From the NCBI RefSeq assembly GCF_019175385.1, contig NC_083348.1, forward strand, positions 2,557,001-2,621,000: DNA of 64,000 nucleotides. Reading direction: 5' to 3'. The notes beneath the pieces are model-generated. The model was given only the letters and a program-made list of their open reading frames with translations, searched no databases and was not told the DNA's origin. A program made the position numbers and the translations under genes. Numbering within the stretch: position 1 is the stretch's first letter; every line of letters starts with the position of its first letter. Of the stretch, positions 55,800 through 64,000 are shown piece after piece. The DNA comes from Lycium barbarum. Its lineage: Eukaryota > Streptophyta > Magnoliopsida > Solanales > Solanaceae.

Positions 55800-57137
55800 T
55801 ATGACCCGTTAGCCCTTTTGATTATTCTAAAAATTCTCACCTATCTTTTTTACAGTGTCGTACCGGAATAAATTACAAAGGTGTTAGAATTAGGTCTAAA
55901 AACATGCGTTGCACTCTTTTCCTTAGCCCGGTTTTATCCCAAAGTGGGTTTTCCAGTAAGATTTTAAAGAGGCAACAAGTACAACGTGTTACCCTAAGAA
56001 GACGAGGCTAAGTACCCATAAGCTCGAAGACCAGCTAAGTACTGGGGACTGGATAATTGGCAGGATTATTTTTTGAATAGTGTTTCCCTGTTCATACTTC
56101 ACAGACAAATATTAGGGGACTACTATACCCCCACCAAGACCGAAGAAGAGCTCATCGAAGCAAAACAAGAAACGGAGTCAAGATCGAAACAATTTTTGTT
56201 TTTTTTTAGTTACCTGAACCTTCTGTATTAGGTTTAAATGTAAGGGCTAAACGATCGAACGAATCGTGCCCAGGTAGTGTTGCTACGGCAAGAGCAGTAG
56301 GGATCGGATGAAATCCTTAGTTTTGTATGAGATAAGCATTTGAGATATGAAGAGAAATACTTTTGAAAAGTATGTCTTAAGCACGTTCTTTTATTAATAT
56401 AACCCTTGACTAGGGACTGTCGTCATAAAATCGACCAAGGCACAAAGGTTATAGTTAACCGAGCCCAATTATCTTTTAACCCTCAACTGGGGACTGTCGT
56501 CATAAAATTGACAAAGGCACAAAGGTTACAGTTAGCCGAACCTAATTCACTAAACTCAAACAGTCGAAAGAAGGTCATATAATTAAAGACCTCGACTTAA
56601 ATGCCCAAAGTGATTCGGAGACGTCTGAAGTCATAAAACATAAAAGGCCCCACGGGCAAGCCATCTATAAGTCTTTGGTCAAGACGAAACCGAACAAAAT
56701 AAAGCCCACAACTAATGAGTTAAGGTTGGCTCGATTTTCTAAGAGAAACGGTTAAAAGGCTTAGGGCCAAACCTCAACCATTCTTTACGAAGCAAACAAT
56801 AAAAGAAATATAAAAAAATATGATCGAACCAAAGATCGAAGAAAGTGCTGGCAAAAGGAAATATGGATTTCATATATAGCCTAACACATATATAGCCTAA
56901 TAGGCCAAAGCTTTACACTTATGATTTTCATAGATCAAAAACAAAAACAAAAAGGCTCATAGAGGCCCTATTTTACTCCATATGAGAAGAACCCGAGTCC
57001 TCAGAAATGGTCTCTTCAGAATCATCTTCGGAGCTATCCTCGAGAGCTTTCTTAGCCCTATCCTCGATCATCTTCGCGTCAAGTATGCGAGTTGGAATGT
57101 CTTCCATACCCCGTTGAACCTGATCGAGTGTGACCCT
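55800..57137. other. Tat element 3' spacer between integrase and antisense gene
   Basis: Contains a tandem repeat of about 76-80 bp (GGGACTGTCGTCATAAAAT, GCACAAAGGTTA(T/C)AGTTA at 56413 and 56491). No sense-strand ORF of note. A convergent 3' end for both transcription units would fall here. Confidence 0.6.
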
Positions 57138-59890
57138 CTAGGATTTCCACCGCTCATGCTCAGTTAAAAGGGTAGAACCAGCCTCGGTGGCCTCAATATC
57201 TTTACAAGCTTCCTCCAAGTCGGCTTGAGCTTTCTTTAATTTCTCCTCCAGCCCGGACTTCATGTCACTTAGAGTGATCCGAACCTTGTTGACAGATGCT
57301 AGCTCGGTCTGAAGAGCATCATTGGCTAAAACAATGGCCTCGAGCTGACCCTTGAGCTCATCACTAATCCGGGCTCGTGTCTCGACCTTTTCTTCGATTA
57401 TCCTCAACTTGTCTTTCTCAGCAAATCTCTCAGCTTCGAGCTGCCTGAACCTCTTTTCCGTTTTCACAGCATCGGCCTTGACGGAATCAAGCCCTTCCTT
57501 CAGTTGGGCGATAGTGATTTCAAACTCACAAAGTTTGGTGGCAAAATCGACATTCTCTCTGCTGAGATTTTTGTTATCCCCGTCCAGGAGCTTGTTCTTT
57601 TCGACTACGTCATCGAGTTCATTCTTTAAATGGAGATTCACCCTTTTTGCCACTTCAATCTCGGATTGAAGATTCGGGGGAACAGTGACCCGACTCAGTT
57701 GATCCTCTTTTTCTTGCAGGAGAAGTTTGAAATTCTAAATCTCTCATCCTTGAGCATCTAGCTGGGCCCGCAAGTCGTCTATCAAGTGCTGGGCTCGGAC
57801 GAAGCCTTCATTCACAAGCACGACGCTCTGTAAAAGTAAAATAAATGAAGATAAAGAATCAACAAATTAGATAAAGAATCATACATCAGATGCTTTAAAG
57901 ATATGTAAGAATTCTTACCCGATTGCCAGTATGCATGCCCTCATTCATAAGACACTGCCACGAGAGTCCTTCTATCTTCCCCTTGTCCGAATCTAAAATA
58001 AGAGGTCTTAGCTAACTACCAACCCCCACGGGGCGAGATAAAAGGCTGCAGTCCTCAGGGACAGTGACCATGGTCGACCTTGTCCTCCTCGGCTCTACAC
58101 TCGGGGCCGAAAAAATATCTATAAGTCTAGATCTCGAACCTGACTTAGTCGACCGGCTGGCAATCCTTGCTGCTCGAGGAATACGGAGGTGACTGAACCT
58201 TGAAGCTTCCGCCGTAGCAGGAGGGGTATTGACAAACATATCAACAAGGTTCTCCTGTTCAGAAGAACGAGTAGGAGGAGAAGTAGGAGTTGTATCAGCC
58301 GTTGACGGTTTCTCGGCTGCAGTAGCTAGTTCGCCACTTGGGGGAAGGTCGGTAGTCAATGTTGTTTCGACCCCTCGAGTGGTTTCAACCCTTTGAGCAG
58401 TCTCGGCCCCTGAAGTTGTGTCGGCCCTTCTAGGATTTTTTACCAAGGGCGCCGCCTCGAGTGAAGTGTCACTTGTAATATCAGTAAATTCAACAGACCT
58501 TCGTGGAATTAGAGCTTGAATATACTCGGATATTGGAGGAAAAGGAACCTCAGCCTCCCCACCTGTGATTGGGGTCGAAAGAGCAGTTTCAATATTTTTC
58601 TCTGGGACTTCCACCAAAGTTGTATCGTCCCCGGTAGCTGCAGCAATGGAAGGTCCCGACACGACTCTTGTAATAAAAACATCAGCCTCGGGTTCATCTC
58701 TCAGGCCTCGAACATCATCCCTCGACCTTTTCTTTTTCTTCTGACCCTTTGTCGTGGTTTTTCTCTTTTTATTTTCAGCTGCGGCAATAAGCCGAGCCAA
58801 ACCTGATATATCAAAATCTGAGCTCGGTGTTGTGGGCTTATCTACTGGTGCGGGTTGTGGGATCACAGAACCTTTGCCCAAACCTGGGTATTGGAAGATT
58901 AATTGGAGGTAAATTGAAATGAAAAATGGATGACAAGGATTAAAGGAAAGAAGGGGATACCGTGGTTCTACGCTATCTATCGATCACGGGACAAGACTGC
59001 CCATGTCTGGTCTTCATGCAAGTGCTGGCCGATGATTTCTTCATTCCAATCGACAAAACCCGAAATTGCATTAGGAATCCAAGCTTCGGCTGCGATATCG
59101 GAAAAGTTGAAAAGAGGAAGAAGAAGAAAGGAAAAAGAACAGGTGGTACTCAAAGATACGTGAAGGAGGAACATCTAAGAAACTTACGTTTGTCATTCCA
59201 TTTTTTAGGAAAAGGCATGTATTCAGCCGGTATAATATCCGTGCTCCTAACCCGGACAAAACACTCGTGCTAGCCTCGATCCCTATTCTCATCAACACTG
59301 AAAAGAATGGGATTTTTGCCTCATTTTGAGACTTTTATCACACCCCCGCGGAAGATCCTCGGGCAATATAACCGAATGAAATGAGCCAACATAAAATCGA
59401 TTTTGGCATTATTAGCCAAAAGAAGAAGACAAGCCACGATCCTCCAGATATTCGAACTAATCTGGACAAGACATACGTTATACGTTCAGCACATTTCAAG
59501 AATGACCAGATCGATCGGAGGGTCGAGCTTGAGAGTGAATGGGTACATATAAACGTATAAAAATCCTTCTTTTAAATCGGTGACTGATTTGTCATCACCG
59601 AGAGCAAAAATTTGTACGGGGCGGTTGTCCTAACCACACTCGGTCCAAACTTGAGGAAGACGCTCTTCTTTGATCGACGAGGGGTAGCGTCTGTAGTAAC
59701 CCCGATTAGAAGTCTGTACGGCTTTTTTGACGGTGAATTCGAGGATAAAATTGTGCTTCAAGGGTATTATGTCTTTGGCCGTCGGTTCGAAAGGTACTTT
59801 GGTTTTGTCCCCGGGATCGACAACAGGCTCGACAGTTGGATAAGAAACCGATGGCACGTTCTGGGAAGTAGAGTCGGTATTCGTTGACAT
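57138..59890 (-). pseudogene. Antisense intron-containing extra gene of the Tat-lineage element
   Basis: Four blocks read in one continuous phase on the minus strand: 59890-59188, 59089-58961, 58883-57919 and 57827-57138. They are joined by GT..AG introns of 98, 77 and 91 bp. Total 2487 nt, 828 codons plus stop. The N-terminal block has IDLVILEMC and HFIRLYCPRIFRGGVIKVS; the third is Ser/Thr/Pro-rich with a basic KKRKTTTKGQKKKKR patch; the last (171 residues open) is a heptad-rich coiled coil (KNELDDVVEKNKLL). Nine in-frame stops are present, all base substitutions, with no frameshift. Extra ORFs, some antisense, are known in Tat-lineage elements; the function is unknown. Confidence 0.75.
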
Positions 59891-60459
59891 TTTGAGTTTG
59901 AATGATCAAAATATGAAGATATGAAGATTAAAGATGAAGATTCCAGTTGAAGGTATGAAGATTTGAATGCCAAAAATATGAAGATATGAAGATTTGGTGA
60001 TAAACAAATGGAGTTAGCAAAAATTCAAGAAGATTTGCTGGAAAATGAAGAAGGTTTTAGGATCCCGGACGAATTTCCTTAACAACTTCTCGAAAATGTG
60101 AAGATTTCGAAGCAAAGAAAGCAAAGAGCAGGACTAAATGGGTGGTGAAAGTGAAAAGTGAAAAAAAATGACTATAACTCCCTTACATAGGCGAACCTCT
60201 ACGACGGTTACTGAAGCCGTCCAACCAATTGAGGACATGTGTCTGGAATTTAATAAGACGTGACCCTGAGGCGGTTACTGAAGCTAGTCATCTGAAAGGC
60301 GACATGTGGCCGAAGTCAAAAGTACGTGACACGAAGAGATGTTTCAGTTCCCGCTTATTTTCAAAGTAAGAGTAAACTTACTGGAGAAGTCACCGGAAGA
60401 ATTTTTGTCACTTCCCGTCACTTCGGTGAAACTCCAATCTGGAAAGTATGGGGACTATC

Positions 60460-61131
60460 TGTATGCTGTAAAATTCGAATCTATTTGTGTCCGGTAAGAA
60501 CCGAGGTTAATTTTAAAGCTATCGGACATCAGATCAAGGGAGAATAGGGTCGTGACAGCCAATAGGGACGGAAAGCCGTGGGGTCATGAATACTTTCAAC
60601 TATGCATCAACACCGAAGTTATTCTGCCGATCACAGAAAATCCGAGCCTAAAGAGTGCATTCAATATAGTTTCGGATAATCAGTTATGGAGCAGGGCACG
60701 CATCATCTGACCGTTCCTCCACTTTCCCTGACAACAGTAAGGGTGTCAGACCGTACGGACGTAGCCTTATCCATTTTAATATTTTTCTAAAAGGGCTTTT
60801 CCTACATTGTACTAGGGCCCATTTACTGTTTGCTATAAATAGAGGGTTACTCTTTCTTTTTTCAGTTTAGCTTTTCACCATTCTACATATTGTAATCAGC
60901 AAAGTGGCAAAGGAATTTTCTTAAGCATATTGGCTCGGTTGAAGGAAGCATCCTCCAGACCGGACCAATTCACAGCATTTATCAACTTGTCTTCTTTAGT
61001 TCCCATTATTGTTATTTGCTAATACGTACCTCTACTTACTCATTACTGTCTTATATTATAAATTAAATTTAACCACATATCCTATCAACCACTTACAAAT
61101 GTAATTGTTACCCACTATTTGGGGGTAAACA
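60460..61131 (+). repeat. 3' LTR of the Tat-lineage element
   Basis: 672 bp; matches 49373-50044 with about 49 substitutions and no length change. Preceded by the purine tract GGGGACTATC. Confidence 0.95.
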
Positions 61132-61259
61132 CACAGGTTCCTTGCTATCTACATTTTGTTGTAGCGAAAAAAAGAATTCACAGTAGAGCAAGAATTGAAT
61201 TAGTTGATAGTCAAGCATCTAAGATTCAAAGGGAACCATATTTTGCCTTTTTTATGCTA

Positions 61260-61677
61260 TGTTGGATTTTTTGGACTGAGTGGGTCGCCCATGTGGAATG
61301 ACCCGACCCATTGGAAGAGAAAAAAGTAAAGGAAGTTGTCTGGAGAAAAATAACCGTACAGTTTTTCCCTCTTAGTTATCGGAGAGTAACCTCTTCTCAC
61401 ATAACTCCTCCTCTTCCCAAGTAACTCCTCTTTTAAATAGGAGCAGAGGATTTCTCTTTGGGTTACGCTTTCATCCTCTTTGACAGAGAATTGGATATAT
61501 AAAATATCTCCAACAAACACACAAGAACTTAGAAGACATTTTGTTTGTGATATCAGCTTTATTTCCTAGTGATTCAAAGTGGCCTAGGGCAAATTTCTTT
61601 GGTGGTAAGATCAACAACTTCCGCTGTAATTGAAAGGTACACAATCGTTGTTCTTGCCCCGTTACTCTTTTCTATCA
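61260..61677 (+). repeat. 5' LTR of the copia element
   Basis: 418 bp. Starts TGTTGG and ends ATCA. Contains TTTTAAATAGGAGCAG at about 61430, a TATA-like promoter candidate. Confidence 0.75.
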
Positions 61678-61678
61678 A

Positions 61679-61698
61679 TGGTATCAGAGCCTCAGGTT
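61679..61698 (+). promoter_or_regulatory. Primer-binding site for tRNA-iMet
   Basis: TGGTATCAGAGCCTCAGGTT begins with the 12 bases complementary to the 3' end of plant initiator methionine tRNA. Confidence 0.85.
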
Positions 61699-63335
61699 AA
61701 TTTGCTTCCTAGTCTAACGCGTTGAAAAGAAACTGGAATCTTGATTGCCCTTCGTTTCAACTGTGCCATGGTTCTTGTTTTATCTTAGTGTATTAAAATT
61801 AAGATGTAGATGTCTTACGATGGGAGTTTTTATATAGTTTATAATATTTTAAATTACTTGGGTACTACATTGAAATAACTGTTTGGGTACCATAGATGAA
61901 ATAAGTACCATCTTTGAAAACTTGTTTTGGGTACCACCAAGTGTCTATTTCAATTACTTATATTCTCTATAAATAGAGAATTAATTACTCCATATCTGTC
62001 ACTTTTAATTTAACTGATAATAGGCTTGTTGTATCTGAATCATTTTTTCTGATTTTTACGGATTGAAAATTGATTTCAGTGTATCACATATATGAAATTT
62101 TGGCATGAATCTTATATTTTCAGAATCTACTCGTTACAAGCTTTCGTTGATATATTACCCATTAAAAACGGATTTAAAACGAGTGAGTTATGTTTTTTTG
62201 AAGATAAGCCGAAAATTGTGACAGTTTTTTGAAAAACTGCATTCTCTAATTTGATTTCAGGAAATTACTTATTAAGAATTACAACGTGTGGTATATATTT
62301 TCAGAATCTATTCGTTACAAGCTTTCCATTGATATATTATGGATGCTAAACGGATTAAAAATGAGTGAGTTATGAAGTGTTGAAATTCTGTTATTGAAAA
62401 GCAAAAGTTTTTTTTTTATAACCTCCTAATAGCCACACCATTACAATTGTATATGATCCTTAAATGTAATTTTGTCTTCTACGAGTATGTGGTATATGTT
62501 GCCATATTGAATGGTATGTCCATTCTTATTGTTTCATTGTTCCTATTTCAGGCATGGCTGGACAGGGACAAGCTCGAAGTACTCCAAGCGGGAGTTCTCA
62601 AAATTGAGCAAGGGAACAATGTAGAAGAGTACATCGTCGTAGGACATATTTCCGTGGACATGAAGTCATAAGGAATAATGTCCCGAGGGCAATGCAAAAT
62701 CTACTAAGGGATCAAAGGGCTATATGAAGGGAAGGAGAGAAGAAATTCAAAGAGTTTAAGGCTTTTAAGATGTCTCCTAATGCTTCAATGCCTGAACATA
62801 TTTAACTTTTTTCGGTTGAAACGAGACGAACTTGCTAATTTTATTGAAATCACGGATTGAGATGCTTTTCCAATTTTAGTAGATTCCCTCCGAGAACTTT
62901 GGGGTAGTTCTTTAATTAATATTTATCACGAGGTTTAGCCAAGTCAACCTTTTGAGTTGTATCTTCGAATACTTGAAGCCAAGTGGGGGAGACTTGTCCT
63001 TATGAACTTGTAATTTGCATTGTGAATTTTTTTTCAATAAATGAAACTATGTTGTTTAACTTTCTATTAATCCCGTTTATTTATTTATTTATTTTAAATG
63101 GGTTGAGACATAATTGAAAGTCATTAAAATAATATTCACACGAAGATTTTTTTTTCTCATTTTTGATTAAACGTTTAGACTGTAGATGATGATCTGAAAC
63201 TTTGTGACCTTTCAATTTTACACTAAATATGAAGTCATTATGGGAATTAATTTGGTTGAGTGTGAATATCACATACATAAATTTGTTCAAGTAAATATTG
63301 ATGAATAAAAAAGAAAACTTGCTTAAATGTCTCAT

Positions 63336-64000
63336 TTAACAGATATGACATCTAAGAACATCTTTGTTGATCTAAACAAGGGTGAGAAACTGAACGGTGA
63401 GAATTACGACATCTGGAGTCATAAGATGTGGTATGTACTGGAAGAGTAAAATGCTCTAGAAGGGTATTAACCATGTTTTAGTTCACCCAAAAGAGAGTAA
63501 CACTGCTCAACACAGAAGAGATCTCGAAGCTTACAATGCGTGGAAAAAGAAAGATTCCACTGCTCGTGGAATTATTGTGAGTTCTATTGTTTATGATCTC
63601 ATTCACGAATGTGAAGAATACCCTACTGCTCATGCTATGTGGGCACACTTACGAGAGATTTATACAACTGTGACCCGCCTTAGACAGTTGACTATCAAAT
63701 TTGACACTTACAAGAAGCGTCATGATCACAATTTCAAACAACACCTTAGGGTGATGTCTAACATGATTGCTCAACTCAAAAGTGCTGGTCATGTTCTCTT
63801 TGATGAGAAACAAGTTCAGGAAGTGATCCGGTCTCTTCCCAATAGTTGGGAACACTTGAAGGTTAACTTAACCTATAATGATAACATCAAAACTTTTTCT
63901 GATGTTGCCTATCATGTCGAGCTTGAAAACGAGTGGCTTGGTATTGCTAAAACTGTATCTAATGCCTATGTGGCAGAATCAAGTGGCACAAAGTCTTCAA
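63336..64000 (+). pseudogene. copia gag (UBN2-type), broken near its start
   Basis: Begins MTSKNIFVDLNKGEKLNGEN, then YDIWSHKMWYVLEE and a TAA at about 63447. After a frame change at about 63470-63490 it stays open to the window end with DLEAYNAWKKKDSTARGII, AHAMWAHLREIY and VIRSLPNSWEHLK. This is the pattern of copia capsid proteins (UBN2/gag-polypeptide family). The first break probably kills it. Confidence 0.82.

Larger units (their letters stand above)
49373..61131 (+). mobile_element. Tat-lineage Ty3/gypsy retrotransposon, complete
   Basis: Two LTRs of 672 bp each (49373-50044, 60460-61131), both TGTAT...AAACA. Target duplication CACAG at 49368-49372 and 61132-61136. Just inside the 5' LTR is TTTGGCACCCACAATGGGG, the primer-site-like segment. 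Just before the 3' LTR is the purine tract ATGGGGACTATC. Gag, protease, reverse transcriptase, RNase H, a second (archaeal-like) RNase H and integrase follow in order, which is diagnostic of the Tat lineage. Between integrase and 3' LTR lies an antisense gene. By eye I counted about 49 differences between the LTRs (about 7%). Confidence 0.93.
61260..64000 (+). mobile_element. Ty1/copia retrotransposon, 5' part, runs off the window
   Basis: LTR 61260-61677 (TGTTGGATTT...TTTCTATCA). One base later, the tRNA-iMet primer site TGGTATCAGAGCCTCAGGTT begins at 61679. A leader of about 1.6 kb, without a long ORF, precedes gag at 63336. The rest lies right of the window, so TSD and 3' LTR cannot be checked. 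The leader contains a diverged duplication (TTTTCAGAATCTA(C/T)TCGTTAC at about 62117 and 62299). Confidence 0.88.

Noticed and set aside
1..64000. A metabolic gene cluster around the cyclase
   Set aside because: No cytochrome P450, acyltransferase or glycosyltransferase coding sequence was seen in the window; all other coding remains belong to mobile elements.
1..64000. CRISPR array, bacterial operon or phage features
   Set aside because: The sequence is clearly plant nuclear; the regular repeats are microsatellites, minisatellites and LTR tandem units.

Overview
This is a plant nuclear window, AT-rich and packed with repeats. Spliceosomal introns, LTR retrotransposons with tRNA-iMet primer sites, LINEs, SINEs and many MITEs all point to a eudicot. 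The style of the short repeats and the beta-amyrin-type cyclase suggest an asterid, most likely Solanaceae; the family assignment is from memory of such repeats and is an inference.

The only host gene I can support is one oxidosqualene cyclase (triterpene synthase) on the minus strand. Its CDS runs from 38726 to 4571. Sixteen exons were assembled by hand with GT/AG borders and consistent phases. They give an uninterrupted 763-residue protein, the normal length of the family. It has the MWCYCR motif at residues 258-263, the DCTAE catalytic motif at 486-490 and QW repeats. Where the family has a conserved Cys in Y-V-E-C-T, this protein has Asn566. The 34-kb span comes from four large introns: intron 2 (3.3 kb), intron 4 (16.9 kb), intron 5 (7.1 kb) and intron 6 (3.3 kb). 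These hold most of the repeats.

Layout: 1-240 is a Ty3/gypsy gag remnant (minus). 270-2460 is a decayed Ty1/copia element (plus). 2460-4570 is the 3' flank with MITEs. 4571-7010 holds exons 16 to 7. 7011-10336 is intron 6 with a Stowaway MITE and a TRIM-like element. 10337-10503 is exon 6. 10504-17567 is intron 5, with an RTE-clade LINE split by two TIR elements, a SINE and a large foldback repeat. 17568-17652 is exon 5. 17653-34529 is intron 4, with a 14.4-kb chromovirus (TSD CATCT) that carries a 3.1-kb solo LTR (TSD CAGAT) in its 3' LTR, and a 1.3-kb TIR element. 34530-38726 holds exons 4 to 1 and the microsatellite-bearing intron 2.

Upstream of the gene lie a short plastid trnL-UAG fragment (40317-40361), a decayed L1-type LINE (about 40500-44531), and MITEs and a SINE (46937-48545). 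Then comes a complete Tat-lineage Ty3/gypsy element (49373-61131, TSD CACAG, two 672-bp LTRs). It carries an intron-containing antisense gene. The last part is the 5' end of a Ty1/copia element (61260 onward) that runs off the window.

All element-encoded ORFs are broken by stops or frameshifts, so the cyclase is the only apparently intact protein gene. I saw no rRNA gene, complete tRNA gene or CRISPR array.
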